Positions 12,132 through 24,100 of a stretch of DNA of 64,000 bases are shown here, in pieces (position 1 is the stretch's first letter; every line of letters starts with the position of its first letter). The notes beneath the pieces were generated by a model. The model had not been told where the DNA came from. It was given only the letters and a program-made list of their open reading frames with translations, and did not search any database. Both the position numbers and the translations under genes were made by a program. The stretch lies in NCBI RefSeq assembly GCF_902806685.2, contig NC_048553.1, positions 3,765,099 to 3,829,098 on the forward strand, read 5' to 3'. This stretch comes from Maniola hyperantus. Lineage: Eukaryota; Arthropoda; Insecta; Lepidoptera; Nymphalidae.

Positions 12132-15100
12132 ATGGACGGTCACGGGCCACCCGGCACCGGTTCCGCCAACAGTGGGCCGATGGGACCGCCAGGCATGTCA
12201 AGTTTTCCCCCTATGCCACCGCCACCTATGGTGCCAGGAGGGATGCCTCCACCACCTGTAGGGCCTCCGGGAGTGATGCCCCCGGTTAGTTCGACCGGTG
12301 GCCCCCCAAATATGCCCCCTCCCAACATGGGTCCTCCACCGGGTATGATGGGCATGGGTCCACCCGGTATGGGGCCCCCGCCTCCACCTGGGATGGGGCC
12401 TCCTCCAGGAATGGGGATGGGGCCGATGGGACCACCGGGGATGCCGCCGCGAATGCCGCCGGGCATGATGCTTGGAGGACCGAATATGAAGGGTAATTTT
12501 AATCCAGCAATGGATATGGGCCCACCTGGTATGGGGCCTCCACCGAATATGGGTCCCGGAATGGCGCCTTGGGAAGCACAAGGACCACCGTCCGGGCCAC
12601 CAGGGTGGGGACATCAGGGAAGAGGAGATGGTCCTCCCGGCTGGGATGACCACATTGACGATAGAGACGATGATGATGACCAAGACGACAATGATTCAGC
12701 CCTGCCTCCTGGCTCATCTTTACCTTCTTTATTGACCATGAAGATAGATACACCTGAAGAGTTTAGAAATAAACCCCAAGCACCCGCAGGTACAGGTGGT
12801 GTGATATTGCCCAAAGCTTTAGAAGAAGCCCTAGCATACAAGGATCAAAGACAGGCTGCATTAGGAAATGACAATGAAAAAGGTAAATATTAAGGCTTAC
12901 TGTAAACAATATAATTATACAGATAGTTAATATATTTTTTCTGTGATCCCCTCTGGCAGTAAATGAAGGTGGTGTCTTAAGTAAAATCAGGCTAACTTGG
13001 AAAGAGTGATAGTTGAATTAAATTCATATTGGTTCTTATTTGGCATACCTACTATATTGACAACCAGCCATAGCTGAAAATTACTCAAGTTTAGAGACTT
13101 ATTTAGAATCTCTATAGCCCTTGCCTGTGATTGCACCTGGTGGTAAGTGATGATGCAGTCTAAGATGGAAGCAGGGTAGCTTGGCAGTTTTACCTAATCC
13201 ATACCTATTTTCGGTTTTAAGCGTCATACTGGAATTTAGAAATTATAAATTCCCAAATTATAAAAAAATAAAAAAATAATTTCATATTATTAAGCAATAG
13301 CGAAAGCAGCTTAGTCTATCTATATCTATAGTAAGTGTCTATCTGTAATTTCGAAATAACTATTACTAATAATAATGATAAGTTGTAACACGGAAGTATC
13401 TTGATCTGGCTCACGAAGCTTCCGACATGTGGCATGTGGAGTGCACTCAAACCATCCCAATCATCATATCTGCGAATGGGCTGATCCCAGTCAGCCTCGC
13501 TCACCATCTGAGGTGACTGTGGTTCCATGAAAGTTTTGACTTGACCCCCGATTTGACTTGGTCTCCACTGCCGGGGGTAATCACCCACCCAATATGTATT
13601 TATGTAACATGTATGGAAGTTTATCTATTTTTATGAGTGCAAGTGTATTATATGATAATAATAAGCTTTTGCAGCAGCCAGCAAGCAAATGCAAGCCCCA
13701 CCTGCACCCGTGATCAGCACAGAGTATGATGCAGAGGAGGAAGGGGACTCGGACGACGACAACATGCCTGAAGCACCAATGCCACCTGTTATTTCCAAAC
13801 AAGAGGTAAAACTAATCTATTTACAAGTAGCATATGCCCGCGACTTCGTCCGCTTGGACTACACAAATTTCGAACCTCAATTTTACTTTAAGGGAATGAA
13901 TTTTGCAAAAATCCTTTCTTAGCGGATATCCCCATGCCAAATTTCAGCCCGATCTGTCTATTAGTTTGAGCTGTGCGAGATAGATTTAAACAATGCATAA
14001 TACAGGGTGTAACCAGAACGCTGGCAAAAACAAAGACAGGTGATAAACCTGTCTTAGGTTTTGCCAGCGATACTGATGATCAGTGATATGATACCACAAA
14101 AAAAAAACGCGAAAAAAATTCCTAGATTTTGTAAAATTTCACCATATATTGCAAATAAATCATCTGACTGACGCTAGAGTTCAGCGAAAGTTCCGGAAGT
14201 AGGCCACTCGGAGTTAATGCTGTGTCACAGGCGGCGCATTGACCCGAGTTTTGCACGCTATACATTGTGGGTTTGAAAAATACTAAATCACTAAAACTAC
14301 AAAATGAGGTGAACTTGTTATTGGTATAAGTCCCACAAATTGCTAATTTAGTGAAGTCAGCAATAGACTGAAGTTTCGAGCTGCAAGTGACGTCATCTCG
14401 ATGTGAGATGAGACGTGGCTGACTTATAATTGGATTGTGTTTAGGTAGTATAACAATAACGCTAAGTTTTTGCTAGCGTTCTTGTTACACCCTGTATAAT
14501 CAAAATAAAAACTACCTTGGTTTCTTCATCTATTAAGTACATATAGTTTTTCAAAAACATTCAATGGCAGATTGTTACATGTACCTACAATCATGCAATG
14601 CAATAGATGAATAAATCTAATCTAGTCATTTAGTCAAACACGTTGTATAATTTTAAAGTACAACATGGTTGACTAAAATACTCCAGTTTCGAAAAAATGT
14701 TTAGATCTCATGTTAAATACCTGTCTTTGAATCTCCAGGCTCAAGCCAACAAAGCAAATAAAAACAAACGAAAGAAGAAAAAGAAGAAGGTCGCCAAACA
14801 GAAGCGTAAAGAAACCGCAAAGCAGGAGACGGTCAACACAAAGAATCAGAAATCAAGCGACAAGAAGTCTAGCGACAAGGAAAACGACAAAGAAGTTGAA
14901 ATTGAGTTAGTTATTTACTTAACTAAACTACATAATATTTTTGTAGATGCTTGATTGTTAACTTTATCATCTAGATTCTAGATTATTAATATCATAAAGA
15001 GGTAAAGTTTGTGAGTTTGTTTGAAGTAATCTCTGGAACTACTGAACCGATTTTGAAAATTCTTTCACCATACATTATTCCTGAGTGACATTAGGCTATA

Positions 15101-18100
15101 TTTTATTTTCTATATTTAGTATAGACTAGCTGATGCCCACGAAAAGATAAAGATACACACTTTTATAAGATTAAGTATACAACTTTTTAGTATACGCAAA
15201 AACCGAAATATGTGTCGAATATTTTTACATAAATCTCTACATAGTATAAAATAAAGTCGCTTCCCGCGTCTGTATGTATGAACGCGTAGATCTTTTAAAC
15301 TACGAAACGGATTTTAATGCGGTTTTCACCAATAGATAGAGTTATTCAAGAGGAAGGTTTACAGGTATAGTTTAATTCTCAAAAAATTTGAGATCCCTAG
15401 GGAAATTGAAATAATGTGAATTAGGTCGGAAAAAATCCTCTCATTTGAGAGTTGCTGAGGCGTGCGCTGCCTAAATGGTCAAAGTTACACGAAAACAATG
15501 TATTAAACCACATTAGTATCTACGTTGCACCCATGCGTAGCTGGGGCGGGTCGCTTGTAATAAATATACAAAATTTCTAAAATATGTAATGAAAACTTAC
15601 GAAGTTAATTAAGAAGCATTTTGTAATTGTATTGAGTCGTTGTCCCGCAAAAACATACCCCAAGCAAGTGACTGTGAGGGAACGGGACGGCTAGCATCGA
15701 TTGTGCGCGCTCCCGCTCGCACGAGTCGAATCAGCTGGTGCATTCAACTAGGTGTTCAAACTTGCAGGATTTTAAAGTATTGTATGGTCAAAATATAACC
15801 TGTAGTGAAAATGATTGCAATCGATTCTGTTACTGATTCTGAACAAACTGTTTTCAGGTTTTGCGTATACTAAAACTAACGTTATATTATTATAAATTAG
15901 ATGTGAATGTGTCTGTGTATGTAACATTGTCAGAGAGCAACAGCTCTGGCACAGAGATAGCGTGCAGTTATCTAATATTTATACTTATCACCTACCCTTA
16001 TTATAAATGCGAAAGTGTTTCGTTTGTTGGTTTGTCCTTCAATCACGTCGCAACGGTGCAACGGATTGACGTGATTTTTTCCATAGATATAGATAAGGAC
16101 CTGGAGAGTGACTAGTACTTTTTATCCCGGAAAATCGAAGAGTTCCCATGGGATTTTTAAAAAACCTAATTCCACACGGACGAAGTCGGGGGCATCATCT
16201 GGCCACAAATATATTTTGAAAACATTCAAAATTAAATTAAAAACATTTGAAATTCAATACGAAAATACATATAGTTTCGTTTGTGAGCGATTACTGATTA
16301 GTGTATCAAAATGATTAACGCCCACCGAGTTTGGTGGCTCTGTCATTTGTATGGGATTACGTAAAAAAAAGAGAGAGCGCTATACTAACTTATTTCCGTG
16401 GATTTTGGTCAGAGTATATAGTCTTATAATATGAATTGATTTAGGTATGTCCAGGAAAACATCCATTTTCACGAGATGGAGCCGATGTATCGCCAATTCC
16501 ATCGTATTCTGGAAGCTTTCAAGATCACAGAGACGAAGGATGAGTCAAAGGACGACCCCGGCAAAGATGCGCCTAAACCGCAGAACAAGCCCCAAGAGAA
16601 GGTCACAGATCAGTTTGCAGCTGATGAGGAGGCTGTTGAGGTTGGTTACTGCTTCGTTTAATTCATTTTAATTTTATTTCTCTAAATATTTACAGGGCCT
16701 GACACCCAGTTCTTACATGAGATTTTTGACATTTAGCAATTGAATCTTATACAAGTCACATTGAGTCATCATCATTAACCGATATATGTCCACTGCTGGA
16801 CACATTGATGTTGGAATTCCCCTCTACTTGATGAAGCATGTGGGCGGGGCAGGCGAGCCGCGGATATGAGCAAACGCTCATATCAAAGTCTTTTGAGCAC
16901 ATTACTATGGGCCATTTTTGCCCAATTGTCACCGTGATTAGAGCTGCCGTACAAAACTCGAAAAGATGCCGAGTTTTACTGTAATTATAAGTCGTATGCG
17001 AAATAAAAATGTGAGTCCGGGTAAATAAAGGAATTTCTTTCGTCCATAAGATAAAAATCTACTAAAATATTTGTAGATCGAGGCATAATCTCGAAAAACT
17101 ATATCGGTTGACAATGTTAAGAGCGTTCATACACAATTACCGATTTTTTAGGAATTATTCATGTGCGAAGTGCTACAGATATTAGGAGTTATAACGAATA
17201 AAAAGATTGAAATATTTAAGAACAAGCCTTTCTTAAAGATCTATTGCAAATGAATTATTAATTTTATTGAAAAATAATATTCCTATCAAATCCTTATTCT
17301 TGCGGAAGACGTTTACTAATTATACGATTTTGAGTGCGACTTTAGTCCGACAGTGCGTCTTTAGTTAACATATAGCCACGAAAAACACATATGATAAACA
17401 CATTCTCTGGTTATTTCTAACAAAGACATTTATTTCTAACATACAAAACTACAGTGATATCAAAACTCAGTCTTTCACACAGTAAATACTCAAAGCCCCG
17501 TTTGTTTTAGTGGTTTACTAAAACATCGGAAACACACGAGTATCTCGTAATACCTACAATAAGAGAAGATAATATACATAGCAATGCTAAGAAACATAAG
17601 GCCAAGCTATCCATACGAATACGTCCATACGAGTAGTCTGACAGTGTCACTTAGAAGAATATAAGAACTGTCTTGTGGGCACTAAAGCCACCGAAAGCCT
17701 TATGAGAAGAGTTTTTCGGTGGAATGACCTTCTCCCAACTCTTGACACACTCATAAAAATACCAATGACTGATTACAGATGACCTAGAAATATCAAAACA
17801 AAAAAAAAGAACTGTGCAGTTATGCATGGTCTTTTAGTAAATCCTACTAAATCACTTTTCGTAGCTGTGCCAATTTCAAAAGTCTTCCAATCATAGCTAA
17901 TGATGATCACGTATCGTGGTCAAGCAGAGCAAACTTTCCGTGTGCGTAAAAGTGAAAACTCTAGGGCAACAAGATTATAAAGATAGCCAGACGTGAAAAA
18001 CTGACTAGGATACCCTTAAGGCTCTTGGAAACTATCAGACAGACGGTTACGAAACAAAAAATGTTCGACACCTTGGGTCACTGGTGATTTGTGAACCAGT

Positions 18101-21100
18101 GAAAAAAAACTTCACATCCATACAAAATTTATTTTTAATTTTCATAAGGCTCCCTAGAACATTTTTGTATGGAACTCTTTTTTGACACTTTGCATGTGCA
18201 CAGAGCTTGAAGGTTTTCTTTCAGAAAAAAAATCCTAAAAGTCACAATTGTACAAAATTTATCGGAGTACCTTAATTACAAATTATAGACCTATCTGAGT
18301 GCTAACAATGCTTTCAAATGTCATCCAGAAAATTCTGAACAACCAGCCAGCCAGCTTCTTGAGTAGACATAACATAATATTATCTGAGAATCAGTTTGGT
18401 TTCCGGAAGGAAAACTCTACAGAAGATGCCATCAACCTTCTGACTGATCAAATTGTTAATCATATAGAAGCTAAGAACAAAGTAGTAGGCGTGATTATTG
18501 ATCTCACCAAGGCTTTTAATACCGTCTCTGTTCCTATTCTTGTGGGCAGATTAGAAGCTATTGCTATAAGGGGATATACACTAAGTATCTTCAAGGATTA
18601 TCGCTGCGGTCGGGAAAAAAAGATGGCCAGCAAACAAAACAAATTCATATAAAAATTTCCTTCATTTTTAAACAAACAAAGAACTTGCGAAGTGGTCCCA
18701 CGCGTCAACGCTCTTAATTTTGGGCTTGCGTGTGTCGATAATTTTATCGATAGTGTATTTTTGTTAATAAAGGCTAAACATCTTGTAGTACCTATTGTTA
18801 TAAAAAAGTTTAAGTACTATAGCATAATTTATAGTAGGTAGTAATACAACAATAGTAGATCTATTTATATAATAAGACTTCCTCCGGCCTGACTGACAGA
18901 CTGATCTATTAACTATCTAGTCAATCAATATACTTATATAAAGTCTATTAATCCGCACATGGCCAGCGTGATAGACTACGACCAAACCCTTCTCACTCTG
19001 AGAAGAGACCCGTGCTCTGCAGTGAGCCGGCGATGGATTGATCATGATGATGATGGACAACAATAGATCGCATATTTTATACTTTGGCAGAACAAGACAG
19101 GTGTATCATGGATTGACTAGGTATTCTACAGAATAACTGAATTATAGACATTTCCGGTACCATTATTGATTTTGAAATTGTAAGAACAGGATCTCGGCTG
19201 AAGCGAGAAGATTGGTAACTTAGGTAGGTACAGACTGATATTTAACATACCTACATATAAGTCGAGTTGAGAACCTTTTTTTCGAAAGTCAGTTAGAAAT
19301 CGTCATGTATGTAAATAAATTTAAACAATGCCATACCATCTTTAACTGCCCTTTAAGATAGCCAATAATTATGACGTATTGAGTATTATTATCGATATCG
19401 ACTTCCAATTGTTACACATCACTATTTGTCAGTGGCTTGTGTATTGCCAGTGACGTACAAAAATTTTCACAATAATTTAATTAATTATTTTTAAAGTGAT
19501 TGCTTCGAGCGACATGTACTTTATATAGTGAAACATGTTTTTCAGATGTTTGCACAATAAGCACAATAATTATCAACGCTTGGAACATGATATTAAGAAC
19601 TGAAAATATTTATTGTGCAAATTTTTATCATAGCTGGCAATACAACACTTGAATGGTACTTCAAAATCAACCCTACCGTTAAGAAGATACAGACGATTTT
19701 TGCTTGTAATATTTTGACCAATAGTAGAGTCGCGATGGCTGTGTGCTGAATACGCGATTCTTTAAGATAGTGTGCGAAGTGGCTCGCGCGGTTTTCATAC
19801 AAAACTAACTTCATCAGCGTTCTATAGTATTTATTATTCTAGGGCTGGACATAGGTCTCTTGTAGGGACTTCCAGGATAAAATGAAGCCTATGTCCTTCC
19901 CCGGGATCCAAGCTATCTCTGTACCAAATTTTGTCAAAGTCGGTTGAACGGATGGGCCGTGAAAAGCTAGCAGACAGACAGACACACTTTCGCATTTATA
20001 ATATTAGTATGGATAAAGAATATAAATTATGCTAAGAATTATTGTTAAGTGTGTTGGTTCTTAGGCGAATAAGGTCATTGTACTTTATAATTATGATAAG
20101 TAATCATTATATCTTAGTACCTACCAAAGACATCATATGGCTATGTAGTATTTTTACCTACGAAAACCCTGTTCGTGGCCGCCCTTATTTGATGGTGCGA
20201 ACTGCCATTGGGTTGGAAATAAATGAGTTATTCAAACTATTAAATCTTTGATTGCACCTACTATGTTTTGTCAAATAAAGATTGACTGATTGCAGAAACA
20301 CGCAGCGGATGAAAAGGAGCGTCTATCTAAGCGCAAGCTGAAAAAGCTGTCGCGGCTATCGGTCGCCGAGTTGAAGCAACTGGTCGCGCGACCGGACGTA
20401 GTGGAGATGTATGACGTGACCGCGCGCGACCCCAAGCTGCTCGTGCAGCTGAAGGCGCATCGCAACACTGTGCAGGTGCCGCGACACTGGTGCTACAAAC
20501 GCAAGGTGAGGTGAGGTGAGGTGAGGTGAGGTGGTCCCGAGACCAGCCTAACACTGAACGATAGCCACCAAGCTCGTATGACATTCATGACATACGACTG
20601 CAACTGCCGCGCGAAGCGTCACCTATATTCTATATGTTATTTTTATTTATACCCAGTATTTGCAAGGCAAGCGTGGTATAGAGAAGCCGCCGTTCGACCT
20701 GCCCGACTTCATCAAGAAGACGGGCATCATGGAGATGCGAGCGTCCCTGCAAGACAAGGAGGAGACCAAGACGCTCAAGGCCAAGATGCGGGAACGCTCG
20801 CGGCCTAAGCTCGGCAAGATCGATATCGACTACCAGAAGTTGCACGATGCTTTCTTCAAGTAAGTTCTAGTTAGCTCAAATGTTTGTACAATTTGCATCA
20901 CAAAAGCTGAAATGGCTGGTCAAATCCTCATGGTTAGAGCCTCAATAGCTCAACGGTTAAAGCGGACTGAAAACCGTTTCGGTCGCCGGTTCAAATCCCA
21001 TCCGTTGCGCTATTGTCGTACCTACTCCTAGCACAAGCTTTACGCATAATTGGAGGAAAGGGGAATATTTGTCAGCAATTAAATAATACCATAGCAATTG

Positions 21101-24100
21101 GCTAATATTCTTTAAAAAAACAAATCGCAGGGACTAGCTTATAACAGGTGCCCGGAGCGCGCTTAGTGCACTGCGCTTCGGGCGCTTACTAAAATGTTAT
21201 GAGTTCCTGTGGAACGAATTACATCAAGCGCTGCTGTCGTTGATACAATTTTACTGAGACGTTATAACTAGACGCTCTTGGGCTTCTTCTTGCAGGTGGC
21301 AGGTTCTTGAATACCCTGTATAACTTCGACCGTCTCCGATCGACTGTGTTTGCCTCCAATTCACATTTCCTTGTCAAATCCCGTAGCCGCCAGATACAGC
21401 AGCACTTTTCTGACTTACTTATAAGATAACCGTAAATTGGAAACAATAATCATTACCTACCAGCTAAATTGTTTTTGCGATTATGTTGTTCCAAATATAT
21501 TACGCCAGAGCAACTATACATCGTGACATCGTCCGCAAGAATTTAAAAAAAACTTATTTTATTCGCTCTTAACCGATATTGAACTGAATTTCTTAGGTTG
21601 AGATCTACAGAGCGCACTTTGACTTTGCTCAGATAACTCTGAAAGTTTCAGTTAAAACAAGACATATTTATGGCAGCGATATAACGCTATCTCGTTTTAA
21701 CAGTGTCTTAAGTAGCTGTATGAGCGAAGTCAAAGTGCGTTCTATTGATCACAACCTGAGGGTTAATAAACCCTCAGGTTGTGATACCTAAAGCTTCGGC
21801 TTCGGCCGAAGGTTGTAGCGATAGTCGATCAATCGGCTTCGGTCGAACACTACTAGTGGCAATGTTCTGTAAAGCGCTTCAAATGTGACCTTTAAATTGA
21901 GAAGTAATAAGTTTCAACTTTTGTGATGTGAACTGTCTACAGTTCTTGTCTAGCTTTTGACTATATAAAAGTTTAAAATTAAAATAAATTTTCAGCAGAG
22001 GCAAATAAGACCAAACAAGCGAAAGTTGGTCTGTGGGATACCATCTTCAAGTTATTAAAAGACTGCTTTTTCACTGTTTCATGAATGCTTGCTAATCCTA
22101 TGATTATTACCCTAAAAATGTGATAAAAAAAAAGAGTTTTCAACACACTCATGTAATTTTTTGATCTCATTTGGTCAAGTTTAATCACTGGACCTGTTAG
22201 TTTTCTTCACCTTACTCAGGTTTACAGGTGGTCGTCGCATTTGGGGAACAACATTTGTAATATAGGTAAGACCTATAATAAAATGAATAGTTATGGTTCT
22301 TACTTCTTACAATTCACGAGCGCCCGAAATCTTTACTTGTGGTTACGTCATGTACTTGAAGCACATTGCGTAAAGGTGCGTGCCTGTCGAACCAATCATC
22401 CGCGAGGAATCGCTTGCAAAAAAACGCACCTGTATACTTTCCCCGGTATAACTTAAACACAAGCATGAGCCACGTGCACTTGTGAAATGTAAGAACTATA
22501 CGCCAATCTTTTTCTGGAGTTGAAACTATAGGAAAATAACTTACAGAGATTCTGTGTCAACCTTCCCATTTTTTGCTTTTTACACGGCATCGTACCGGAA
22601 CGCTAAATCGCTTGGCGGCACGGCCACCAGACCAGACCAGAGATTTAGAAATTATAAAATTCCAAAGCCAAACCCCTGCCGGGAATAGAACCCGGGACCT
22701 CCCACTAATAAGACCACAGCGTTTACCACTGCGCCCAGGAGGTCGTATCAGTCAAACGCCTCGTGTTCAGATTGGATTACTTATTTTAAGCCCACTATAT
22801 TATCATAAAGTACGGCTACACTTGAAATTAGAGCTATCATTTTCTATTTTATTCATTTTCATATTATTTATTCTTTTTTTCGTCTTCGAAGACTTAACAA
22901 TTAGTATATTATGTTTCATAAAGTTGTATAATTAAAAGCACTTTATAAAGTATAAAGTTATTATACAATATTCAATCGGTCAGATGGCAGACGAAACCCC
23001 GCATGACAATCCACGGTGATTTGTACTACGAAGGCAAAGAGTTTGAGACCCGACTGCGTGAGAAGAAGCCAGGTGACCTTTCCGAAGAGTTGCGCACTGC
23101 ACTCGGCATGCCAGTTGGACCTGGATCACATAAGGTGGGTTTTATTTCAAATACCTTCTAGGCAGGCGCGCTCCACCTAAGCGATGATTTATGCTAACAC
23201 GGATTCAAAACATCACGATTATTATATATAAAGCAGTTTATGCTTCACCGTGTGGCGTCGTGTGTCTCATCAATACGGCATTAGCATAAATCATCCCTTA
23301 GGCTGTATCATTTTTTATCATCTGTTTGGTGTGATTGTATTGTAGTCAAGCGCAAGCCTATATAGTTTAAAAAATTGCTGATGCCCGCGACTTTTTAGTT
23401 CGTCTGCGTGAATTTTGTTTTTTTTTAATTCCAGCGGGAACTTTTTGAATTTGTCCGCTAAAAAGTAGCCGTATGTATGTCCGTCTCTGGACTCTGTCCA
23501 ACCCTAAATGGGTGTTACTTTACTTCCCTGTGGTTCTGTCAGGTCCCGCCGCCGTGGCTGATCGCGCAGCAGCGCTACGGGCCGCCGCCCTCGTACCCCA
23601 ACCTCAAAATCCCCGGCCTCAACGCGCCCATCCCCGACGGCTGCGCCTTCGGCTACCACGCCGGCGGCTGGGGCAAGCCGCCCGTCGACGAGGCTGGTAA
23701 GCCGCTCTACGGCGACGTGTTCGGCCACCAGAGCCAGGGGCAGGATGTAAGCATGTCTGGATAGGCACTCGACACACATCCACAATACTGAATACATCAC
23801 ATCCATGAACTCACTCACACACCACACTAATGCACGCACCCTTACGCACCGAAATCGTGCGCTCGAACTCGCGTACGAACTAGTACATATAAGTACGAAT
23901 AATAGTACGGAAGCAAACATCTGACGCCATGCTCACTCAATTAGGCACAAATGTACGCATTCACACTCACGAACTAAGGCTGCCTTATGCAAAAATACCT
24001 GCAGAATACAGACATACAAAATAAAATATGATAGACATAAATATCATAGATAGACATACGTTAAACAAGGGCTAACCTATAATTAGTGAAATGATGTTGC

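Larger units (their letters stand above)
16641..20295 (+). other. SF3B2 intron 4 (3.7 kb)
   Basis: Largest SF3B2 intron. From left: a fragment with GTCCACTGCTGGACACATTG (about 16770-16870, 3' part of an RTE-like element family), unassigned AT-rich DNA to 18290, a reverse-transcriptase fragment (18299-18652), a SINE 3' part (18949-19055), unassigned DNA, and another repeat (about 19835-20015) containing TGAACGGATGGGCCGTGAAA and ACACTTTCGCATTTATAATA. Confidence 0.55.

Noticed and set aside
12198..12683. 161-aa minus-strand frame and a 108-aa overlapping one
   Set aside because: Shadows of the Pro/Gly/Met-rich first exon of SF3B2, whose biased codons keep all frames open.
13388..13588. 90-aa minus-strand frame in SF3B2 intron 1 as a gene
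   Set aside because: No recognised family, no splice partners; kept only as a remark in the intron entry.
15861..16314. Overlapping 84-aa and 68-aa frames in SF3B2 intron 3
   Set aside because: They translate the reversed family A interspersed repeat.
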